Of a stretch of 28,331 nucleotides of DNA, positions 19,225 to 26,511 are shown one piece after another (within the stretch, counting starts at the first letter, position 1; every line of letters begins with the position of its first letter). Both the position numbers and the translations under genes were made by a program. The notes beneath the pieces were generated by a model. That model made no database searches. It saw nothing but the letters and a program-made list of their open reading frames with translations, and was not told the DNA's origin. Where the stretch lies: assembly GCA_018654125.1 (NCBI GenBank), contig JABIME010000316.1:1-28331 (forward strand). The letters are read 5' to 3'. Origin of the DNA: Candidatus Cloacimonadota bacterium. GTDB taxonomy: Bacteria; Cloacimonadota; Cloacimonadia; Cloacimonadales; TCS61.

Positions 19225-20223
19225 ATGAATAAAGGGATTGCACTAACCGGAATAAAACCAACAGGAACTCCTCACATTGGGAATTATTTTGGTGCAATAA
19301 AACCAGCTATAGAGCTTACTAAAGAATATGATGCACGTTATTTCATTGCAGATTATCATGCTTTGAATACTATAAAAGACCCGCAGCTAATAAATGAGAT
19401 GACATACGAAGTGGCAGCTACATGGCTTGCATGTGGATTAGATCCGAAGAATGCTCTTGTTTATAGGCAATCGCAAGTCCCTCAGACTTTTGATCTTTCT
19501 ACAATTTTACTAGCGTTTACTTCCAAAGGTCTTATGAACAGGGCGCATGCATACAAAGCTATGGTACAGAGTAATAATGAACTCAAAAGAGATCAAGATG
19601 ATGGAGTTAATATGGGATTATTCACTTATCCGGTATTAATGGCAGCAGATATATTACTATTTGATTCTGATGTAGTTCCTGTTGGAAAGGATCAGGCTCA
19701 ACATTTAGAAATGACTATTGATATAGCTCAAAGTGTTAATCATATTTATAAAAAAGATGTTCTTACCATTCCCAAACCTCTTATAAGAGAAGCTACTCAA
19801 ACAGTGATTGGTTTAGATGGAAGAAAAATGAGTAAAAGTTACAATAATACAATCCCATTATTTCTTCCAACTAAAAAACTAAGAAAGTTGATCATGAAGG
19901 TTGTTACAAACTCTCAGACAATTGAAGAAGTAAAAGATCCTGATAAATGCAATGTTTTTACACTTTATAAACTATTCACATCAAATGATCAGCAGAATAT
20001 TTTACGTGAAAAATATCTTGCAGGTGGAATGGGTTGGGGACATGCGAAACAGGAATTATTTGAGGTAATGGAAGAAATGGTTTCTCCAATGCGCGAGAAA
20101 TATGATGAGCTTATGAATAATAAAGACTTCATTGATAAGCTCTTAGATGAAGGCTCAGAAAAAGCTCAAGAGATAGCTTCTGAGAAAATGAAATTAGTGA
20201 AGAATATTTTAGGATTTAAGTAA
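19225..20223 (+). CDS. trpS: Tryptophanyl-tRNA synthetase
   Basis: 332 aa, the usual bacterial length; GGAGG before the ATG. A class I synthetase charging tRNA-Trp. Key motifs are TGIKPTGTPHIGN (8-20, HIGH equivalent HIGN), ADYHAL, TYPVLMAADILLF, VGKDQAQHLE, and KMSKS (201-205). It is the last gene of the operon that begins at the zinc-ribbon protein. A TTGACA box after its end marks a new unit at secG. Confidence 0.97.
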   Translation: MNKGIALTGIKPTGTPHIGNYFGAIKPAIELTKEYDARYFIADYHALNTIKDPQLINEMTYEVAATWLACGLDPKNALVYRQSQVPQTFDLSTILLAFTSKGLMNRAHAYKAMVQSNNELKRDQDDGVNMGLFTYPVLMAADILLFDSDVVPVGKDQAQHLEMTIDIAQSVNHIYKKDVLTIPKPLIREATQTVIGLDGRKMSKSYNNTIPLFLPTKKLRKLIMKVVTNSQTIEEVKDPDKCNVFTLYKLFTSNDQQNILREKYLAGGMGWGHAKQELFEVMEEMVSPMREKYDELMNNKDFIDKLLDEGSEKAQEIASEKMKLVKNILGFK

Positions 20224-20257
20224 CTAATATTTAATCTATTCTTACACCAATTTATGG

Positions 20258-20263
20258 TTGACA
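20258..20263 (+). promoter_or_regulatory. TTGACA box upstream of secG
   Basis: A perfect TTGACA stands 58 nt before the secG ATG, the same distance as at other operon heads here. TAAATG follows after 17 nt, a poor -10, and no TTTG occurs at the usual spacing, so promoter assignment is tentative. Confidence 0.35.
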
Positions 20264-20315
20264 CTAAAAAGGTGCACAAATAAATGTGTTTCGCAGTAAG
20301 TAATTAGGAGTAATA

Positions 20316-20669
20316 ATGTATACAGTATTAATGGTAATACATGTAATAATTTCAATATCTTTGATATTAGTGATTTTAGCTCAATCAAGTAAAGGTGGAG
20401 CACTCGACGGAATGGTTGGTGGAGCTGCATCTAATGTTCTTGGTGGCCAAGGCGCTTCAAAATTTTTGAAGAATGCTACACAGATCCTTGCAATTCTTTT
20501 CATGATAAATTGCATTTTGCTCGCTTTTCAATTAAAAGGAAAGAAAGCTACAACTGGAAGTAAGGCAGTTGACAAAATGAAAGAAGAGCAAGTTGTAGAA
20601 CAGCCGCTTGAGCAGGAAGAGCTTCCAGTAATTCCGGTTGAAGAACCAGCTAAAGAAGCAACTGAATAA
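20316..20669 (+). CDS. secG: Preprotein translocase subunit SecG
   Basis: 117 aa; AGGAG before the ATG. Inner-membrane auxiliary subunit of SecYEG. Two transmembrane helices (about 3-24 and 52-72) flank the conserved loop AQSSKGGALDGMVGGAAS with NVLGGQGASKFLKNAT. The tail after residue 75 is hydrophilic and very acidic/proline-rich (EEQ, PLEQEELP, EEPAKEATE), longer than in the minimal protein. A tRNA-Leu gene follows after 8 nt and is likely cotranscribed, an arrangement also found in E. coli (secG-leuU). Confidence 0.93.
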   Translation: MYTVLMVIHVIISISLILVILAQSSKGGALDGMVGGAASNVLGGQGASKFLKNATQILAILFMINCILLAFQLKGKKATTGSKAVDKMKEEQVVEQPLEQEELPVIPVEEPAKEATE

Positions 20670-20677
20670 GAGATTCG

Positions 20678-20764
20678 CAGAAGTGGTGGAATTGGCAGAC
20701 ACGCAAGACTAAGGATCTTGTGCCATCTAATGGTGTGCGGGTTCAAGTCCCGCCTTCTGCACCA
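20678..20764 (+). tRNA. tRNA-Leu with anticodon AAG, CCA encoded
   Basis: Class II tRNA of 87 nt. The acceptor stem GCAGAAG (20678-20684) pairs with CTTCTGC (20754-20760), then discriminator A and encoded CCA. The anticodon arm is CAAGA, loop CTAAGGA, TCTTG, placing AAG at positions 34-36. The long variable arm has a GCCAT/ATGGT stem, and the T arm is GCGGG, TTCAAGT, CCCGC. Long variable arm and A73 fit leucine, and AAG decodes CUU (CUC also if A34 becomes inosine). Bacteria normally use GAG here; E. coli leuU, likewise next to secG, is GAG. Confidence 0.94.
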
Positions 20765-20768
20765 ATAC

Positions 20769-20798
20769 AAAAGCCGTTCGAAAGAGCGGCTTTTTTTT
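20769..20798 (+). terminator. Rho-independent terminator after tRNA-Leu
   Basis: GCCGTTC and GAGCGGC form a 7-bp stem (one G-T pair) with a GAAA tetraloop, flanked by A and T runs with eight T after the stem. It ends the secG-tRNA unit. Confidence 0.95.
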
Positions 20799-20851
20799 CT
20801 AGCAATATATTAATTAACAATTACATTGTTTATAACAAATAGGAGGTAAGA

Positions 20852-21400
20852 ATGAAAAAATTTATCATCTTATTAATTATTACTTTATTCAGTCTGAGTT
20901 TACTGTCAGAAAGCCCTCAATCAAATGATCCTATAAAGGAAAATCTAAATGACCAGAGCACCTATGCAGGATCTGCATTAGCTTCCCACGAAGATATGAT
21001 TAAATATGGTACGCCCCTACAAGCAAAAGCAATGGTTATTGATGCAATCATCTATATGCAAGAAGTAGGTACAGAAAAAGCTTTTATAGATTTCAAAAAT
21101 AAAGCTGGGAAATTCCATTTTAAAGATCTATATATTTTTGTTTTTGATATGGACGGTAATGTCTTAAGCCACGGAGCAGAAGAAGCATTGATCGGTAAGA
21201 ATCTTATCGACTTGAAAGATTCAGCGGGGAAGTATTTTGTTAAAGCTTTTCTTAAACTTATGAATGAGTCTAATAATGGATGGATCGAGTATTACTGGAG
21301 AAATTATGAGACTCAGAAAGTTGAAATGAAGCTAACTTATCTTACAAAATTCAATGATGATATATTTATTGGATGTGGAGCTTATCAGCCAAGGCATTAA
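20852..21400 (+). CDS. Secreted single-Cache-domain protein
   Basis: 182 aa; strong AGGAGG 6 nt before the ATG. Signal peptide at residues 1-19 (MKKFIILLIITLFSLSLLS). The rest matches a stand-alone Cache sensor fold: AKAMVIDAIIYMQEVGTEKAF, FKDLYIFVFDMDGNVLSHG, IGKNLIDLKDSAGKYFVKAF, WIEYYWRN and a final FIGCGAYQ. Cache domains normally form the extracytoplasmic part of chemoreceptors or sensor kinases and bind small molecules. Here there is no membrane anchor after the signal peptide and no output domain, so it may be a periplasmic binding protein for a partner sensor. Its stop codon overlaps that of the convergent gene by 3 bases. Confidence 0.85.
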   Translation: MKKFIILLIITLFSLSLLSESPQSNDPIKENLNDQSTYAGSALASHEDMIKYGTPLQAKAMVIDAIIYMQEVGTEKAFIDFKNKAGKFHFKDLYIFVFDMDGNVLSHGAEEALIGKNLIDLKDSAGKYFVKAFLKLMNESNNGWIEYYWRNYETQKVEMKLTYLTKFNDDIFIGCGAYQPRH

Positions 21401-21819
21401 GGTAAAATAACAAAGTCCTCACCACATAATTTCCAGCTACCATAGTCATAATAAAAGTACGATAAATCACCATTCTCATCTGAAGGTTCATTTAATGAAG
21501 TGTTATCTAGATGCATAACAAAAGAAGCAGTAGCAAAATCACCATTAATTACAATATCTATATTATCAAAGGTCATTTCATTAAAGTCATTTAATCTAAT
21601 TTCCCATCTAATACTCTCTGAGCCATAAGAATATCCATTATGATTGAACAATTGATGATAATTTTGCATTATACCATTAAGATCATCAAAATTGAAGTTA
21701 GTTTGAATTGAATCTAGAATATCTAAGATCGCATTTTTATCTAGCTCTTCAGGTGATGTTGTATCACATGAAAAACAGAAGATAATAACTAATATTAGCA
21801 GGAGATGTAATTTATTCAT
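21397..21819 (-). CDS. Small putative lipoprotein of unknown function
   Basis: 140 aa. Hydrophobic leader MNKLHLLLILVIIFCFSC followed by DTTSPEEL fits a lipoprotein signal with C18 as the modified cysteine. The mature part has alternating strands (IRWEIRLNDF, DIVINGDFATASFVMHLDN) and YYDYGSWKLCGEDF, reminiscent of NTF2/SnoaL-like folds; this is a weak impression. No Shine-Dalgarno precedes the ATG, and the preceding esterase gene ends 2 nt upstream, so translation is probably coupled to it. It is convergent with the Cache gene. Confidence 0.65.
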   Translation of the reverse strand: MNKLHLLLILVIIFCFSCDTTSPEELDKNAILDILDSIQTNFNFDDLNGIMQNYHQLFNHNGYSYGSESIRWEIRLNDFNEMTFDNIDIVINGDFATASFVMHLDNTSLNEPSDENGDLSYFYYDYGSWKLCGEDFVILP

Positions 21820-21821
21820 AT

Positions 21822-23348
21822 TTATTTATTAACATTTAAAAATATTTTGTTAGTCCATAAAGCTTTTCTGTCATGATTTTCCAGAAGATTCTTAACCATA
21901 AATTCACGATCTATCTGAACTATTTCGTTAAATACTTCATTCCCATTTAAAGTTATAATAATGGGTATTTTCATATTTATCATTTTAGGGTGAATGTAAA
22001 TTGCAATTTGAGAAACTCGTGAAGTTTCAATATTAAAATGATTCCCAAAATAGTTTGCTTTCACAGCACCTGAGGATTTCTCATAATTCAGTGCATTATA
22101 ACTAGATGCATTTGGAAACTGACCATATAATACTACTTCATCATTAGCTCGAAGAATAGTTAATGTAAATTCATCACCACGTTTTTTTGTACTTCGTAAT
22201 TCAATTAATTTTCCAATATTTTCTGCTTCAACATCATCCATTTTAATTATTATATCATTTTCCTCTAATCCCATTGCCTCTGCAGCTGACTCTGGCATTA
22301 TCTTTGTGATCTTCGCTCCAATTCCTTTATATTCACGATCATTATAAAACCCAAATGAAACACGTTCATCAGTTAGCTTAACATTATATTCTTTTTGCCA
22401 TTCCTTATGAGTTTGCATTGTATCAATTTCTGTTATCTGCAGCCAATCGCACTTCCCATATTCAAGCATAGATGTTTCCCAATAAATTTCTGGTGGGAAA
22501 ATATCTCTCACCTTGGTTTTCATATTATCAATTAAAATTGGAAGTTCACTACTAGCATATTCAAATGTGTGTCCGATTCCCCAATATTCTTTATAAAACA
22601 AATTTGCATCAGCTTTTAGTGAGAGCTCCATTAACTCACGCATTTTCTTGGCTGGGTAGAGTCCATCATCATCAGTATTAACAGCATAAACAGATCTATT
22701 CTTTAAATTTGGAAGATAAACCGGGATTTGTGTTACAATGCTTCCAACAGAGAGCATCCCGTTTAAAGGATAGAATGCTGCAAAATCATCAGGAGCATTT
22801 AATGCGAAATGAAATGATCCGGATCCACCATCAGAGAATCCTGTAATGTAAATTCTATTATCATCAATGTTATACTGGGATTTTAATTCTCTAATTTGTG
22901 CATTTATATTATTGATGCCAACTAAATTCCACCAGGCTGTATCATTATTTCCCATTGGATATACAACTATCCAATTGTTCTTTTCAGCATATTCTGTAAA
23001 ATAATTTTGCTCTGCATATTCAATTGGGGTATCATGAAAAACTTTTGTGCTTACACCACCATGAAGATAGATAATGAGAGGAGTCTTACTCTTTGCATTG
23101 TAACCATTAGGAATATAAACAACATAAGGTGCTGCCAAAGTATCATTAACCTGATTATGTTCCAAAAGAAAAACACCAGTTTTTTGCGGTTGTGAATAAT
23201 TTTGCCAATCAGATAATATTGTAAAAAGAGAATCACCTGAAATTATTTGATTGGAAGTTAACTCATTTATTACATCTTTATTAAGATTGCTGGCAAATGC
23301 TAGATTTATTATGAATATCAATATAATTAATACAAAATATTTCTTCAT
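21822..23348 (-). CDS. Secreted alpha/beta-hydrolase (esterase) with C-terminal PDZ domain
   Basis: 508 aa; AGGAGA 5 nt before the ATG; signal peptide about 1-19. Residues 70-280 form an alpha/beta hydrolase: oxyanion HGG (96-98), nucleophile elbow GFSDGG (170-175, S172), acid candidate among DDD (226-228), and H260 in GIGHTFE. The layout resembles secreted feruloyl-esterase/PHB-depolymerase-like enzymes acting on polymers or peptides. Residues about 330-410 form a PDZ domain (GIGAKITKIMPESAAEAMGLEENDIIIKM). A further beta-rich segment of 100 residues follows, without a sorting signal that I recognise. It lies 8 nt downstream of the membrane-anchored unknown in the gpmI run. The substrate is unknown. 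Confidence 0.75.
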   Translation of the reverse strand: MKKYFVLIILIFIINLAFASNLNKDVINELTSNQIISGDSLFTILSDWQNYSQPQKTGVFLLEHNQVNDTLAAPYVVYIPNGYNAKSKTPLIIYLHGGVSTKVFHDTPIEYAEQNYFTEYAEKNNWIVVYPMGNNDTAWWNLVGINNINAQIRELKSQYNIDDNRIYITGFSDGGSGSFHFALNAPDDFAAFYPLNGMLSVGSIVTQIPVYLPNLKNRSVYAVNTDDDGLYPAKKMRELMELSLKADANLFYKEYWGIGHTFEYASSELPILIDNMKTKVRDIFPPEIYWETSMLEYGKCDWLQITEIDTMQTHKEWQKEYNVKLTDERVSFGFYNDREYKGIGAKITKIMPESAAEAMGLEENDIIIKMDDVEAENIGKLIELRSTKKRGDEFTLTILRANDEVVLYGQFPNASSYNALNYEKSSGAVKANYFGNHFNIETSRVSQIAIYIHPKMINMKIPIIITLNGNEVFNEIVQIDREFMVKNLLENHDRKALWTNKIFLNVNK

Positions 23349-23356
23349 AGTTTCTC

Positions 23357-23758
23357 CTATTTATAAACGTATATTTTAAAATCAGTAATGTCGTCGGGAC
23401 TTTCTAGTGGCATATTAAATTTCTGTAAAACTTTTATATATCTCTTCCTGGTTTTTGGTGGGAGCTTTATATGAGTGAGTTTGCTGGCGAGTAGCTCTCC
23501 ATCGTTTGCATAAATTTCTATCATAAAAGATTTTTCCATTTCTATACTGGCTCTACTTGCAATAGTAAAAGAAATATCTAAACTTATACGAGTAATGTTA
23601 GAAAGCTGAATATCAGATATTTGCAGGTTGTCACCCTGAGTTTTCTTCCAACAAGTATGCAATACTAAACCCATGATTACAGCTAACATCATTATTAATT
23701 TTGTTGCAGCAGGGATTTGCCTTTTCTTCTTTATATCTATTCTATCAACTGATCTCAT
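23357..23758 (-). CDS. Membrane-anchored protein of unknown function
   Basis: 133 aa; AAGGAG before the ATG. A basic N-terminus (KKKR) and one hydrophobic segment at about 18-35 make an inner-membrane anchor with the C-terminus outside. The remaining 95 residues are predicted beta-rich (LQISDIQLSNITRISLDISFTI, SFMIEIYANDGELLASK, DFKIYVYK), recalling a small immunoglobulin-like or LEA14-like sandwich; this is an impression only. It lies between gpmI (19-nt gap) and the esterase-PDZ gene (8-nt gap), so probably cotranscribed with both. I do not recognise the family. Confidence 0.65.
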   Translation of the reverse strand: MRSVDRIDIKKKRQIPAATKLIMMLAVIMGLVLHTCWKKTQGDNLQISDIQLSNITRISLDISFTIASRASIEMEKSFMIEIYANDGELLASKLTHIKLPPKTRKRYIKVLQKFNMPLESPDDITDFKIYVYK

Positions 23759-23777
23759 TATATAAAACTCCTTGTAA

Positions 23778-25301
23778 TTAGATTAAACATTTTCCTGTCA
23801 TTTCAGGTGGTTTTGGAATTCCCATGATCTTAAGAACTGTAGGTGCAATATCAGCTAATTTACCTCCATCAACTGCGAGGTTGTTCCCAGTAAGAGAAAT
23901 AACTAATGGAACTTTATTCAAGCTATGGGCGGTGAAGACATTCCCATTACTATCAAGCATTTTATCAGCATTTCCATGATCGGCAGTTAACAATATATTA
24001 TAATTATTCTTTTTTCCAATTGGAATAATTTCGCCAATACATTTATCAACGGTCTCTACAGCCTTAATGGCAGCATCAAAAAAACCAGTATGCCCAACCA
24101 TATCACAATTTGCAAAATTGGTTATTATTAGCGAGTATTCATTGCTATTAATAGCAGAAATTAATTTATCTTTAACTTCAAAAGCACTCATTTCTGGTTT
24201 TAGATCGTAAGTTGCAACATTAGGCGATTTCACAAGAATTCGATCCTCATTCATAAAAGGTTCTTCCACTCCACCATTAAAGAAGAAAGTTACATGAGCG
24301 TATTTCTCTGTTTCTGCTAAACGTAATTGTTTTAAGCCATTCTTAGAAATGATCTCACCTAAAATATTATTAAGTTTTGGTAATTTGAATGCAACAGAAA
24401 CAAATTCATTGAATTTCACATCATATTCATTGAAGCAAACAAATTTAAGGTTATTAAGATCTTCTGTTGGGAACTCGTCGAATTCTGTGATCTTGAGAGC
24501 ACGTGTGATTTGTCTCATTCTATCTGCTCGAAAATTAAAGGCTATTACAGAATCATTGTCATTGATTTTAGCTACAGCCTTACCATTCGTAACAATTACT
24601 TTAGGAATTATAAATTCATCTGAAATATTGTCATTGTAGCTACTCTCAATTGCTTTGATAGGATCAGTAAATTTTTCACCTTCACCTTGAACAAATGCTT
24701 TATACGCTTTCTCTACTCTATCCCAACGTGTATCACGATCCATCGCATAATATCTTCCGGATATTGTTGCAATCTTCCCAATCCCAATCTCTTTTGATTT
24801 TTGCTGAAACTCCTTTATAAAGCCGAACCCCGAGTTTGGCAAAGTGTCACGTCCATCCATGAATGCATGAAAATATACTTGTTCTAATCCATTTACTTTT
24901 GCAAATTTCAATAATGCCCAGATGTGATTTATATTACTATGAACATTACCATTTGACAGTAAACCCATAATGTGCAGATTACTTTTATGAATCTTAACAT
25001 GATCTATAGCATCTATAATTTCTTTATTCTCAAAAAAAGATTTATCATCTATCTTTTTCATTATAAGTGAATTCATTTGATATACGACTCGACCTGCACC
25101 AATATTTAGATGTCCAACTTCAGAATTTCCCATGTCTCCATCTAACAGTCCAACATCAAGTCCGCTTGCTGTAAGCTTACCAACAGGATTTTGTGTGTGG
25201 AATTTATCTAAATTAGGAGTATTCGCTGCAGCTATTGCATTTCCGTATTTCTTGCTATTAATTCCATATCCATCTAATATTAATAAAAGTGCTTTATTCA
25301 T
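23778..25301 (-). CDS. gpmI: 2,3-bisphosphoglycerate-independent phosphoglycerate mutase
   Basis: 507 aa, normal length; GGAG 7 nt before the ATG. Interconverts 3- and 2-phosphoglycerate in glycolysis/gluconeogenesis using metal ions and a phosphoserine. Metal ligand D10 (LILDGYG) and the phosphorylated S60 (GNSEVGH) are present, as are HAFMDGRDTLP, SGRYYAMDRD, FNFRADRMRQ, AETEKYAHVTFFFNGG, NCDMVGHTG and LTADHGNADKM, covering both metal sites. It is the first gene of a four-gene minus-strand run, although the three genes behind it are envelope proteins with no evident metabolic link. Confidence 0.97.
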   Translation of the reverse strand: MNKALLLILDGYGINSKKYGNAIAAANTPNLDKFHTQNPVGKLTASGLDVGLLDGDMGNSEVGHLNIGAGRVVYQMNSLIMKKIDDKSFFENKEIIDAIDHVKIHKSNLHIMGLLSNGNVHSNINHIWALLKFAKVNGLEQVYFHAFMDGRDTLPNSGFGFIKEFQQKSKEIGIGKIATISGRYYAMDRDTRWDRVEKAYKAFVQGEGEKFTDPIKAIESSYNDNISDEFIIPKVIVTNGKAVAKINDNDSVIAFNFRADRMRQITRALKITEFDEFPTEDLNNLKFVCFNEYDVKFNEFVSVAFKLPKLNNILGEIISKNGLKQLRLAETEKYAHVTFFFNGGVEEPFMNEDRILVKSPNVATYDLKPEMSAFEVKDKLISAINSNEYSLIITNFANCDMVGHTGFFDAAIKAVETVDKCIGEIIPIGKKNNYNILLTADHGNADKMLDSNGNVFTAHSLNKVPLVISLTGNNLAVDGGKLADIAPTVLKIMGIPKPPEMTGKCLI

Positions 25302-25354
25302 TTTTTCTCCAAAAAATTAAACATCAAAAACAATCATTTTTGCAAAGAATGCAG

Positions 25355-25360
25355 TGTCAA
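25355..25360 (-). promoter_or_regulatory. TTGACA box upstream of gpmI
   Basis: On the minus strand TTGACA lies 54-59 nt before the gpmI start. ATTG follows after 20 nt, a partial match to the TTTG element. It lies in the 216-bp divergent region 25302-25517. Confidence 0.4.
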
Positions 25361-25453
25361 GAAAGAGTTATTGCACAAAGGAAATCAAAGATGTACAATT
25401 TTGATTGGAAACTTTTGGAGGGCATTTCTACATTTGAACATCTATTTCTTTGC

Positions 25454-25482
25454 TTGACACGAGGAAATTCCTAAAAAATTTG
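25454..25482 (+). promoter_or_regulatory. Probable promoter of the GnnA-like/asnS operon
   Basis: TTGACA (25454-25459), 19-nt gap, TTTG (25479-25482), the same geometry as the two gdh promoters. It ends 35 nt before the ATG at 25518. Confidence 0.55.
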
Positions 25483-25517
25483 AATTTAACATTTTTTGTT
25501 ATATTTAAGGAGTTTAG

Positions 25518-26498
25518 ATGTTAAAAGTTGGAATTGTTGGAGTAGGTCAGTTTGGGCAGAATCATGCAAGAATACTTAATGAGAGTAAGAAATGTGATTT
25601 TGTAGGACTATATGATAAGAATAAAGAGCGTGCTGAGGAGATATCTGAAAGATTGGGTACGAAGTCATTTCCCGATTTTGAGTCACTTATAGCCGATATT
25701 GACATTCTGTTCATAGTTGTTACAACAATATCACATTTTGAATTAGCTGAGAAAGCTCTTAATAAGGGAATACATGTTTTTATTGAGAAACCAATAACTG
25801 AAACTTTACAGCAAGCTAAAGATCTTATTAAAATTTCTGAGGAAAATAATTTAAAGATCCAGGTTGGTCATATAGAAAGATTTAATCCGGTAATTATGGA
25901 GATTGAGGATAAAGTAAAAAAGCCAATTTTCATGGAATGCCATCGGATTGCACCATTCACACCGCGAGGAATTGATATTCCTGTTGTATTAGAACTCATG
26001 ATCCACGATATTGATCTGATCCTTTCTTTTATGGAAAGTAAAGTAAAGCATATAAGTGCAAGTGGGGCAGGAGTAATGACCAAAAGCATTGATATTGCAA
26101 ATGCCAGAATTGAATTTGAAGATGGTGCAGTTGCAAATATTACTGCCAGCCGTATTTCAATGAAGCGTTCAAGGCAATTAAGAATATTCCAAAAAGATGG
26201 TTACTTCTCAATTGACTTTCAGGATAAGAGCGTGAAGCATATTAAGAAATCTAAGAATTTATATAAAGTTTTACCTAAATTAATGATGGGTAAATATGAA
26301 AATATTGATACAAAAGATGTAGTTGACATTGTGGAGGTGAAGGCTTCCGATCGCGAGAAAGATGCGCTCACAACAGAGTTGGAATCTTTCATTCATGCGG
26401 TTGAAGCAGATTTAAATCCGGTTGTTGATGGTAATGCCGGTACCCGTGCGTTAGAAGTTGCATTAGAAATTGTAAATAAAATAGATAAAAAGAAATAA
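25518..26498 (+). CDS. Gfo/Idh/MocA oxidoreductase, GnnA-like (UDP-GlcNAc 3-dehydrogenase type)
   Basis: 326 aa; AAGGAG before the ATG. Rossmann NAD(P) site GIVGVGQFG (5-13), EKP (90-92) with the catalytic-region lysine, GHIERFNP (117-124), HRIAPFTPRGIDIPVVLELMIHDIDL within 142-167. The GHxERFNP plus RxAPFxPRG plus MIHDIDL combination recalls GnnA, which oxidises C3 of UDP-GlcNAc so that GnnB can aminate it for amide-linked lipid A; gnnA often lies near lpx genes. No gnnB or lpx gene is visible here, so other sugar-nucleotide substrates remain possible. asnS follows after 13 nt. Fold assignment is firm, substrate tentative. Confidence 0.82.
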   Translation: MLKVGIVGVGQFGQNHARILNESKKCDFVGLYDKNKERAEEISERLGTKSFPDFESLIADIDILFIVVTTISHFELAEKALNKGIHVFIEKPITETLQQAKDLIKISEENNLKIQVGHIERFNPVIMEIEDKVKKPIFMECHRIAPFTPRGIDIPVVLELMIHDIDLILSFMESKVKHISASGAGVMTKSIDIANARIEFEDGAVANITASRISMKRSRQLRIFQKDGYFSIDFQDKSVKHIKKSKNLYKVLPKLMMGKYENIDTKDVVDIVEVKASDREKDALTTELESFIHAVEADLNPVVDGNAGTRALEVALEIVNKIDKKK

Positions 26499-26511
26499 TC
26501 GGAGAATATAG

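Noticed and set aside
20528..20770. 80-aa minus-strand open frame with a C-R-R-R-D-L-N-P-H-T type N-terminus
   Set aside because: It is the reverse complement of the tRNA-Leu gene and the end of secG, a well-known false protein created by antisense translation of leucine tRNA genes.
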